From the NCBI RefSeq assembly GCF_932526225.1, contig NC_064038.1, positions 7,501,070-7,565,069 of the forward strand: DNA of 64,000 nt, given 5' to 3'. The translations under genes were made by a program, and so were the position numbers. This document shows positions 50,001-62,000 of this stretch, in pieces. The notes under the pieces were generated by a model. The model was not told the origin of the DNA, made no database searches, and was given only the letters and a program-made list of their open reading frames with translations. Source of the DNA: Nematostella vectensis. Its lineage: Eukaryota > Cnidaria > Anthozoa > Actiniaria > Edwardsiidae. Position 1 is the first letter of the stretch; each line of letters begins with the position of its first letter.

Positions 50001-53000
50001 TGCTAGTGATGATGATTGTGTTAGTGATGAAGATTCTGCTAGTGATGAAGATTCTGCTAGTGATGATGATTGTGCTAGTGATGAAGATTGTGCTAGTGAT
50101 GAAGTTTGTGCTAGTAATGAAGATTGTGCTAGTGTTGATGATTGTGCTAGTGTTGATGATTGTGCTAGTGATGAAGATTGTGCTAGTGATGAAGATTGTG
50201 CTAGTGATGAAGATTGTGCTAGTGATGAAGATTGTGCTAGTGATGATGATTGTGCTAGTGATGATGATTGTGCTAGTGATGAAGATTGTGCTAGTGATGA
50301 AGATTGTGGTAGTGATGAAGATTGTGGTAGTAATGAAGATTGTGCTAGTGATGAAGATTGTGCTAGTGATGAAGATTGTGCTAGTGATGAAGATTGTGCT
50401 AGTGATGAAGATTGTGCTAGTGATGAAGATTGTGCTAGTGATGAAGATTGTGCTAGTGATGAAGATTGTGCTAGTGATGAAGATTGTGCTAGTGATGAAG
50501 ATTGTGCTAGTAATGAAGATTGTGCTAGTGATGAAGATTGTGCTAGTGATGAAGATTGTGCTAGTGATGAAGATTGTGCTAGTGATGAAGATTGTGCTAG
50601 TGATGAAGATTGTGCTAGTGATGAAGATTGTGCTAGTGATGAAGATTGTGCTAGTGATGAAGATTGTGCTAGTGATGAAGATTGTGCTAGTGATGAAGAT
50701 TGTGCTAGTGATGAAGATTGTGCTAGTGATGAAGATTGTGCTAGTGATGAAGATTGTGCTAGTGATGAAGATTGTGCTAGTGATGATGATTGTGCTAGTG
50801 ATGATGATTGTGCTAGTGATGAAGATTGTGCTAGTGATGAAGATTGTGGTAGTGATGAAGATTGTGCTAGTGATGAAGATTTTGGTAGTGATGAAGATTG
50901 TGGTAGTGATGAAGATTGTGGTAGTGATGAAGATTGTGCTAGTGATCATGATTGTGCTAGTGATCATGATTGTGCTAGTGATGAAGATTGTGCTAGTGAT
51001 CATGATTGTGGTAGTAATGAAGATTGTGGTAGTAATGAAGATTGTGCTAGTGATGAAGATTGTGCTAGTAATGAAGATTGTGGTAGTAATGAAGATTGTG
51101 CTAGTGATAAAGATTGTGCTAGTGATGATGATTGTGGTAGTGATGAAGATTGTGCTAGTGATGAAGATTGTGCTAGTAATGAAGATTGTGCTAGTGATGA
51201 AGATTGTGTTAGTGATGAAGATTGTGCTAGTGATGAAGATTGTGCTAGTGATGAAGATTGTGCTAGTGATGATGATTGTGCTAGTGATGAAGATTGTGCT
51301 AGTGATGAAGATTGTGGTAGTAATGAAGATTGTGCTAGTGTTGATGATTGTGCTAGTGTTGATGATTGTGCTAGTGATGATGATTGTGCTAGTGATGAAG
51401 ATTGTGGTAGTGATGATGATTGTGGTAGTTATGAAGATTGTGCTAGTGTTGATGATTGTGCTAGTGTTGATGATTGTGCTAGTGATGAAGATTGTGGTAG
51501 TGATGAAGATTGTGCTAGTGATGAAGATTGTGCTAGTGATGAAGATTGTGCTAGTGATGAAGATTGTGCTAGTGATGAAGATTGTGCTAGTGATGAAGAT
51601 TGTGGTAGTGATCATGATTGTGGTAGTGATCATGATTGTGCTAGTGATGAAGATTGTGCTAGTGATCATGATTGTGGTAGTAATGAAGATTGTGGTAGTA
51701 ATGAAGATTGTGCTAGTGATGAAGATTGTGCTAGTAATGAAGATTGTGGTAGTAATGAAGATTGTGCTAGTGATAAAGATTGTGCTAGTGATGATGATTG
51801 TGGTAGTGATGAAGATTGTGCTAGTGATGAAGATTGTGCAAGTGATGAAGATTGTGCTAGTGATGAAGATTGTGCTAGTAATGAAGATTGTGCTAGTGAT
51901 GAAGATTGTGTTAGTGATGAAGATTGTGCTAGTGATGAAGATTGTGCTAGTGATGAAGATTGTGCTAGTGATGATGATTGTGCTAGTGATGAAGATTGTG
52001 CTAGTGATGAAGATTGTGGTAGTAATGAAGATTGTGCTAGTGTTGATGATTGTGCTAGTGTTGATGATTGTGCTAGTGATGATGATTGTGCTAGTGATGA
52101 AGATTGTGGTAGTTATGAAGATTGTGGTAGTTATGATGATTGTGCTAGTGTTGATGATTGTGCTAGTGTTGATGATTGTGCTAGTGTTGATGATTGTGCT
52201 AGTGATGAAGATTGTGCTAGTGATGAAGATTGTGCTAGTGATGAAGATTGTGCTAGTGTTGATGATTGTGCTAGTATTGATGATTGTGGTAGTGATGAAG
52301 ATTGTGCTAGTGATGAAGATTGTGCTAGTGTTGATGATTGTGCTAGTGTTGATGATTGTGCTAGTGTTGATGATTGTGGTAGTAATGAAGATTGTGCTAG
52401 TGATAATGATTGTGCTAGTGATGAAGATTGTGCTAGTAATGAAGATTGTGCTAGTGATGAAGATTGTGCTAGTAATGAAGATTGTGCTAGTAATGAAGAT
52501 TGTGCTAGTAATGAATATTGTGCTAGTGATGAAGATTGTGCTAGTGATGAAGATTGTGCTAGTAATGAAGATTGTGCTAGTAATGAAGATTGTGCTAGTA
52601 ATGAAGATTGTGGTAGTGATGAAGATTGTGCTAGTGATGAAGATTGTGCTAGTGATGATGATTGTGCTAGTGATGATGATTGTGCTAGTGATGAAGATTG
52701 TGCTAGTGATGATGATTGTGCTAGTGATGAAGATTGTGCTAGTGATGAAGATTGTGCTAGTGATGAAGATTGTGCTAGTGATGAAGATTGTGCTAGTGAT
52801 GAAGATTGTGCTAGTGATGAAGATTGTGCTAGTGATGAAGATTGTGCTAGTGATCATGATTGTGGTAGTAATGAAGATTGTGGTAGTAATGAAGATTGTG
52901 GTAGTAATGAAGATTGTGGTAGTAATGAAGATTGTGCTAGTGATGAAGATTGTGCTAGTAATGAAGATTGTGGTAGTAATGAAGATTGTGCTAGTGATAA

Positions 53001-56000
53001 AGATTGTGCTAGTGATGATGATTGTGGTAGTGATGATGATTGTGCTAGTGATGAAGATTGTGCTAGTGTTGATGATTGTGCTAGTGATGATGATTGTGCT
53101 AGTGATGAAGATTGTGGTAGTGATGATGATTGTGCTAGTGTTGATGATTGTGCTAGTGTTGATGATTGTGCTAGTGTTGATGATTGTGCTAGTGTTGATG
53201 ATTGTGCTAGTGTTGATGATTGTGCTAGTGTTGATGATTGTGCTAGTGATGAAGATTGTGCTAGTGATGAAGATTGTGCTAGTGATGAAGATTGTGCTAG
53301 TGTTGATGATTGTGCTAGTATTGATGATTGTGGTAGTGATGAAGATTGTGGTAGTGATGAAGTTTGTGCTAGTATTGATGATTGTGCTAGTGTTGATGAT
53401 TGTGCTAGTGTTGATGATTGTGCTAGTGATGAAGATTGTGCTAGTGATGAAGATTGTGCTAGTGATGATGATTGTGCTAGTGATGATGAGTGTGCTAGTG
53501 TTGATGATTGTGCTAGTGTTGATGATTGTGCTAGTGTTGATGATTGTGCTAGTGATGAAGATTGTGCTAGTGATGAAGATTTTGGTAGTGATGAAGATTG
53601 TGGTAGTGATGATGATTGTGGTAGTGATGAAGATTGTGCTAGTGATGAAGATTGTGCTAGTGATGAAGATTGTGCTAGTGATGAAGATTCTGCTAGTGTT
53701 GATGATTGTGCTAGTGATGAAGATTGTGCTAGTAATGAAGATTGTGGTAGTAATGAAGATTGTGCTAGTAATGAAGATTGTGCTAGTAATGAAGATTGTG
53801 CTAGTGATGAAGATTGTGCTAGTGATGATGATTGTGCTAGTGATGAAGATTGTGCTAGTGATGAAGATTGTGCTAGTGATGATGATTGTGCTAGTGATGA
53901 AGATTGTGCTAGTGATGAAGATTGTGCTAGTGATGAAGATTGTGGTAGTGATGAAGATTGTGCTAGTGATGAAGATTGTGCTAGTGATGAAGATTGTGCT
54001 AGTGATGAAGATTGTGCTAGTGATGAAGATTGTGCTAGTGATGAAGATTGTGCTAGTGATGAAGATTGTGCTAGTGATGAAGATTGTGCTAGTGATGAAG
54101 ATTTTGGTAGTGATGAAGATTGTGCTAGTGATGAAGATTGTGCTAGTGATGAAGATTGTGCTAGTGTTGATGATTGTGCTAGTGTTGATGATTGTGCTAG
54201 TGATGAAGATTGTGCTAGTGATGAAGATTTTGGTAGTGATGATGATTGTGCTAGTGATGAAGATTGTGCTAGTGATGAAGATTTTGGTAGTGATGAAGAT
54301 TGTGCTAGTGATGATGATTGTGCTAGTGATGAAGATTGTGCTAGTGATGAAGATTGTGCTAGTGATGATGATTGTGGTAGTTATGAAGATTGTGCTAGTA
54401 ATGAAGATTGTGCTAGTAATGAAGATTGTGGTAGTAATGAAGATTGTGCTAGTGATGAAGATTGTGCTAGTGATGAAGATTGTGCTAGTGATGAAGATTG
54501 TGCTAGTGATGATGATTGTGCTAGTGATGATGATTGTGCTAGTGATGAAGATTGTGCTAGTGATGAAGATTGTGGTAGTAATGAAGATTGTGGTAGTGAT
54601 GAAGATTGTGCTAGTGATGAAGATTGTGCTAGTGATGAAGATTGTGCTAGTGATGAAGATTGTGCTAGTGATGAAGATTGTGCTAGTGATGAAGATTGTG
54701 CTAGTGATGAAGATTGTGCTAGTGATGAAGATTGTGCTAGTGATGAAGATTGTGCTAGTGATGAAGATTGTGCTAGTGATGAAGATTTTGGTAGTGATGA
54801 AGATTGTGCTAGTGATGATGATTGTGCTAGTGATGAAGATTGTGCTAGTGTTGATGATTGTGCTAGTGTTGATGATTGTGCTAGTGATGAAGATTGTGCT
54901 AGTGATGAAGATTGTGCTAGTGATGAAGATTTTGGTAGTGATGATGATTGTGCTAGTGATGAAGATTGTGCTAGTGATGAAGATTTTGGTAGTGATGAAG
55001 ATTGTGCTAGTGATGATGATTGTGCTAGTGATGAAGATTGTGCTAGTGATGATGATTGTGCTAGTGATGAAGATTGTGCTAGTGATGAAGATTGTGGTAG
55101 TGATGAAGATTGTGGTAGTAATGAAGATTGTGCTAGTGATGAAGATTGTGCTAGTGATGAAGATTGTGCTAGTGATGAAGATTGTGCTAGTGATGAAGAT
55201 TGTGCTAGTGATGAAGATTGTGCTAGTGATGAAGATTGTGCTAGTGATGAAGATTGTGCTAGTGATGAAGATTGTGCTAGTGATGAAGATTGTGCTAGTA
55301 ATGAAGATTGTGCTAGTGATGAAGATTGTGCTAGTGATGAAGATTGTGCTAGTGATGAAGATTGTGCTAGTGATGAAGATTGTGCTAGTGATGAAGATTG
55401 TGCTAGTGATGAAGATTGTGCTAGTGATGAAGATTGTGCTAGTGATGAAGATTGTGCTAGTGATGAAGATTGTGCTAGTGATGAAGATTGTGCTAGTGAT
55501 GAAGATTGTGCTAGTGATGAAGATTGTGCTAGTGATGAAGATTGTGCTAGTGATGATGATTGTGCTAGTGATGATGATTGTGCTAGTGATGAAGATTGTG
55601 CTAGTGATGAAGATTGTGGTAGTGATGAAGATTGTGCTAGTGATGAAGATTTTGGTAGTGATGAAGATTGTGGTAGTGATGAAGATTGTGGTAGTGATGA
55701 AGATTGTGCTAGTGATCATGATTGTGCTAGTGATCATGATTGTGCTAGTGATGAAGATTGTGCTAGTGATCATGATTGTGGTAGTAATGAAGATTGTGGT
55801 AGTAATGAAGATTGTGCTAGTGATGAAGATTGTGCTAGTAATGAAGATTGTGGTAGTAATGAAGATTGTGCTAGTGATAAAGATTGTGCTAGTGATGATG
55901 ATTGTGGTAGTGATGAAGATTGTGCTAGTGATGAAGATTGTGCTAGTAATGAAGATTGTGCTAGTGATGAAGATTGTGTTAGTGATGAAGATTGTGCTAG

Positions 56001-59000
56001 TGATGAAGATTGTGCTAGTGATGAAGATTGTGCTAGTGATGATGATTGTGCTAGTGATGAAGATTGTGCTAGTGATGAAGATTGTGGTAGTAATGAAGAT
56101 TGTGCTAGTGTTGATGATTGTGCTAGTGTTGATGATTGTGCTAGTGATGATGATTGTGCTAGTGATGAAGATTGTGGTAGTGATGATGATTGTGGTAGTT
56201 ATGAAGATTGTGCTAGTGTTGATGATTGTGCTAGTGTTGATGATTGTGCTAGTGATGAAGATTGTGGTAGTGATGAAGATTGTGCTAGTGATGAAGATTG
56301 TGCTAGTGATGAAGATTGTGCTAGTGATGAAGATTGTGCTAGTGATGAAGATTGTGCTAGTGATGAAGATTGTGGTAGTGATCATGATTGTGGTAGTGAT
56401 CATGATTGTGCTAGTGATGAAGATTGTGCTAGTGATCATGATTGTGGTAGTAATGAAGATTGTGGTAGTAATGAAGATTGTGCTAGTGATGAAGATTGTG
56501 CTAGTAATGAAGATTGTGGTAGTAATGAAGATTGTGCTAGTGATAAAGATTGTGCTAGTGATGATGATTGTGGTAGTGATGAAGATTGTGCTAGTGATGA
56601 AGATTGTGCAAGTGATGAAGATTGTGCTAGTGATGAAGATTGTGCTAGTAATGAAGATTGTGCTAGTGATGAAGATTGTGTTAGTGATGAAGATTGTGCT
56701 AGTGATGAAGATTGTGCTAGTGATGAAGATTGTGCTAGTGATGATGATTGTGCTAGTGATGAAGATTGTGCTAGTGATGAAGATTGTGGTAGTAATGAAG
56801 ATTGTGCTAGTGTTGATGATTGTGCTAGTGTTGATGATTGTGCTAGTGATGATGATTGTTCTAGTGATGAAGATTGTGGTAGTTATGAAGATTGTGGTAG
56901 TTATGATGATTGTGCTAGTGTTGATGATTGTGCTAGTGTTGATGATTGTGCTAGTGTTGATGATTGTGCTAGTGATGAAGATTGTGCTAGTGATGAAGAT
57001 TGTGCTAGTGATGAAGATTGTGCTAGTGTTGATGATTGTGCTAGTATTGATGATTGTGGTAGTGATGAAGATTGTGCTAGTGATGAAGATTGTGCTAGTG
57101 TTGATGATTGTGCTAGTGTTGATGATTGTGCTAGTGTTGATGATTGTGGTAGTAATGAAGATTGTGCTAGTGATAATGATTGTGCTAGTGATGAAGATTG
57201 TGCTAGTAATGAAGATTGTGCTAGTGATGAAGATTGTGCTAGTAATGAAGATTGTGCTAGTAATGAAGATTGTGCTAGTAATGAATATTGTGCTAGTGAT
57301 GAAGATTGTGCTAGTGATGAAGATTGTGCTAGTAATGAAGATTGTGCTAGTAATGAAGATTGTGCTAGTAATGAAGATTGTGGTAGTGATGAAGATTGTG
57401 CTAGTGATGAAGATTGTGCTAGTGATGATGATTGTGCTAGTGATGATGATTGTGCTAGTGATGAAGATTGTGCTAGTGATGATGATTGTGCTAGTGATGA
57501 AGATTGTGCTAGTGATGAAGATTGTGCTAGTGATGAAGATTGTGCTAGTGATGAAGATTGTGCTAGTGATGAAGATTGTGCTAGTGATGAAGATTGTGCT
57601 AGTGATGAAGATTGTGCTAGTGATCATGATTGTGGTAGTAATGAAGATTGTGGTAGTAATGAAGATTGTGGTAGTAATGAAGATTGTGCTAGTGATGAAG
57701 ATTGTGCTAGTAATGAAGATTGTGGTAGTAATGAAGATTGTGCTAGTGATAAAGATTGTGCTAGTGATGATGATTGTGGTAGTGATGATGATTGTGCTAG
57801 TGATGAAGATTGTGCTAGTGTTGATGATTGTGCTAGTGATGATGATTGTGCTAGTGATGAAGATTGTGGTAGTGATGATGATTGTGCTAGTGTTGATGAT
57901 TGTGCTAGTGTTGATGATTGTGCTAGTGTTGATGATTGTGCTAGTGTTGATGATTGTGCTAGTGTTGATGATTGTGCTAGTGTTGATGATTGTGCTAGTG
58001 ATGAAGATTGTGCTAGTGATGAAGATTGTGCTAGTGATGAAGATTGTGCTAGTGTTGATGATTGTGCTAGTATTGATGATTGTGGTAGTGATGAAGATTG
58101 TGGTAGTGATGAAGTTTGTGCTAGTATTGATGATTGTGCTAGTGTTGATGATTGTGCTAGTGTTGATGATTGTGCTAGTGATGAAGATTGTGCTAGTGAT
58201 GAAGATTGTGCTAGTGATGATGATTGTGCTAGTGATGATGAGTGTGCTAGTGTTGATGATTGTGCTAGTGTTGATGATTGTGCTAGTGTTGATGATTGTG
58301 CTAGTGATGAAGATTGTGCTAGTGATGAAGATTTTGGTAGTGATGAAGATTGTGGTAGTGATGATGATTGTGGTAGTGATGAAGATTGTGCTAGTGATGA
58401 AGATTGTGCTAGTGATGAAGATTGTGCTAGTGATGAAGATTCTGCTAGTGTTGATGATTGTGCTAGTGATGAAGATTGTGCTAGTAATGAAGATTGTGGT
58501 AGTAATGAAGATTGTGCTAGTAATGAAGATTGTGCTAGTAATGAAGATTGTGCTAGTGATGAAGATTGTGCTAGTGATGATGATTGTGCTAGTGATGAAG
58601 ATTGTGCTAGTGATGAAGATTGTGCTAGTGATGATGATTGTGCTAGTGATGAAGATTGTGCTAGTGATGAAGATTGTGCTAGTGATGAAGATTGTGGTAG
58701 TGATGAAGATTGTGCTAGTGATGAAGATTGTGCTAGTGATGAAGATTGTGCTAGTGATGAAGATTGTGCTAGTGATGAAGATTGTGCTAGTGATGAAGAT
58801 TGTGCTAGTGATGAAGATTGTGCTAGTGATGAAGATTGTGCTAGTGATGAAGATTTTGGTAGTGATGAAGATTGTGCTAGTGATGAAGATTGTGCTAGTG
58901 ATGAAGATTGTGCTAGTGTTGATGATTGTGCTAGTGTTGATGATTGTGCTAGTGATGAAGATTGTGCTAGTGATGAAGATTTTGGTAGTGATGATGATTG

Positions 59001-62000
59001 TGCTAGTGATGAAGATTGTGCTAGTGATGAAGATTTTGGTAGTGATGAAGATTGTGCTAGTGATGATGATTGTGCTAGTGATGAAGATTGTGCTAGTGAT
59101 GAAGATTGTGCTAGTGATGATGATTGTGGTAGTTATGAAGATTGTGCTAGTAATGAAGATTGTGCTAGTAATGAAGATTGTGGTAGTAATGAAGATTGTG
59201 CTAGTGATGAAGATTGTGCTAGTGATGAAGATTGTGCTAGTGATGAAGATTGTGCTAGTGATGATGATTGTGCTAGTGATGATGATTGTGCTAGTGATGA
59301 AGATTGTGCTAGTGATGAAGATTGTGGTAGTAATGAAGATTGTGGTAGTGATGAAGATTGTGCTAGTGATGAAGATTGTGCTAGTGATGAAGATTGTGCT
59401 AGTGATGAAGATTGTGCTAGTGATGAAGATTGTGCTAGTGATGAAGATTGTGCTAGTGATGAAGATTGTGCTAGTGATGAAGATTGTGCTAGTGATGAAG
59501 ATTGTGCTAGTGATGAAGATTGTGCTAGTGATGAAGATTTTGGTAGTGATGAAGATTGTGCTAGTGATGATGATTGTGCTAGTGATGAAGATTGTGCTAG
59601 TGTTGATGATTGTGCTAGTGTTGATGATTGTGCTAGTGATGAAGATTGTGCTAGTGATGAAGATTGTGCTAGTGATGAAGATTTTGGTAGTGATGATGAT
59701 TGTGCTAGTGATGAAGATTGTGCTAGTGATGAAGATTTTGGTAGTGATGAAGATTGTGCTAGTGATGATGATTGTGCTAGTGATGAAGATTGTGCTAGTG
59801 ATGATGATTGTGCTAGTGATGAAGATTGTGCTAGTGATGAAGATTGTGCTAGTGATGAAGATTGTGCTAGTGATGAAGATTGTGCTAGTGATGAAGATTG
59901 TGCTAGTGATGAAGATTGTGCTAGTGATGAAGATTGTGCTAGTGATGAAGATTGTGCTAGTGATGAAGATTGTGCTAGTGATGATGATTGTGCTAGTGAT
60001 GATGATTGTGCTAGTGATGAAGATTGTGCTAGTGATGAAGATTGTGGTAGTGATGAAGATTGTGGTAGTAATGAAGATTGTGCTAGTGATGAAGATTGTG
60101 CTAGTGATGAAGATTGTGCTAGTGATGAAGATTGTGCTAGTGATGAAGATTGTGCTAGTGATGAAGATTGTGCTAGTGATGAAGATTGTGCTAGTGATGA
60201 AGATTGTGCTAGTGATGAAGATTGTGGTAGTAATGAAGATTGTGCTAGTGATGAAGATTGTGCTAGTGATGAAGATTGTGCTAGTGATGAAGATTGTGCT
60301 AGTGATGATGATTGTGCTAGTGATGATGATTGTGCTAGTGATGAAGATTGTGGTAGTAATGAAGATTGTGGTAGTGATGAAGATTGTGCTAGTGATGAAG
60401 ATTGTGCTAGTGATGAAGATTGTGCTAGTGATGAAGATTGTGCTAGTGATGAAGATTGTGCTAGTGATGAAGATTGTGCTAGTGATGAAGATTGTGCTAG
60501 TGATGAAGATTGTGCTAGTGATGAAGATTGTGCTAGTGATGAAGATTGTGCTAGTGATGAAGATTGTGCTAGTGATGATGATTGTGCTAGTGATGAAGAT
60601 TGTGCTAGTGATGAAGATTGTGCTAGTGATGAAGATTGTGGTAGTGATGAAGATTGTGGTAGTAATGAAGATTGTGCTAGTGATGAAGATTGTGCTAGTA
60701 ATGAAGATTGTGGTAGTGATGAAGATTGTGGTAGTGATGAAGATTGTGCTAGTGATGAAGATTGTGCTAGTGATGAAGATTGTGCTAGTGATGAAGATTG
60801 TGCTAGTGATGAAGATTGTGCTAGTGATGAAGATTGTGCTAGTGATGAAGATTGTGCTAGTAATGAAGATTGTGCTAGTAATGAAGATTGTGCTAGTGAT
60901 GAAGATTGTGCTAGTGATGAAGATTGTGCTAGTGATGAAAATTGTGCTAGTGATGAAGATTGTGCTAGTGATGAAGATTGTGCTAGTGATGAAGATTGTG
61001 CTAGTGATGAAGATTGTGCTAGTGATGAAGATTGTGCTAGTGATGAAGATTGTGCTAGTGATGAAGATTGTGCTAGTGATGAAGATTGTGCTAGTGATGA
61101 TGATTGTGCTAGTGATGATGATTGTGCTAGTGATCATGATTGTGCTAGTGATGAAGATTGTGGTAGTGATGAAGATTGTGCTAGTGATGAAGATTGTGGT
61201 AGTGATGAAGATTGTGGTAGTGATGAAGATTGTGCTAGTGATGAAGATTGTGCTAGTGATGAAGATTGTGCTAGTGATGAAGATTGTGCTAGTGATGAAG
61301 ATTGTGCTAGTGATGAAGATTGTGCTAGTGATGAAGATTTTGGTAGTGATGAAGATTGTGCTAGTGATGAAGATTGTGCTAGTGATGAAGATTGTGCTAG
61401 TGTTGATGATTGTGCTAGTGTTGATGATTGTGCTAGTGATGAAGATTGTGCTAGTGATGAAGATTGTGCTAGTGTTGATGATTGTGCTAGTGTTGATGAT
61501 TGTGCTAGTGATGAAGATTGTGCTAGTGATGAAGATTTTGGTAGTGATGATGATTGTGCTAGTGATGAAGATTGTGCTAGTGATGAAGATTTTGGTAGTG
61601 ATGAAGATTGTGCTAGTGATGATGATTGTGCTAGTGATGAAGATTGTGCTAGTGATGAAGATTGTGCTAGTGATGATGATTGTGGTAGTTATGAAGATTG
61701 TGCTAGTAATGAAGATTGTGCTAGTAATGAAGATTGTGGTAGTAATGAAGATTGTGCTAGTGATGAAGATTGTGCTAGTGATGAAGATTGTGCTAGTGAT
61801 GAAGATTGTGCTAGTGATGATGATTGTGCTAGTGATGATGATTGTGCTAGTGATGAAGATTGTGCTAGTGATGAAGATTGTGCTAGTGATGAAGATTGTG
61901 GTAGTAATGAAGATTGTGGTAGTGATGAAGATTGTGCTAGTGATGAAGATTGTGCTAGTGATGAAGATTGTGCTAGTGATGAAGATTGTGCTAGTGATGA

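Noticed and set aside
49456-61137. Open frame of 3,893 codons on the minus strand (ITSTIF repeats)
   Set aside because: The 18-bp unit lacks stops in this frame and in three others, so length carries no coding evidence. It lies antisense within an ELL intron.
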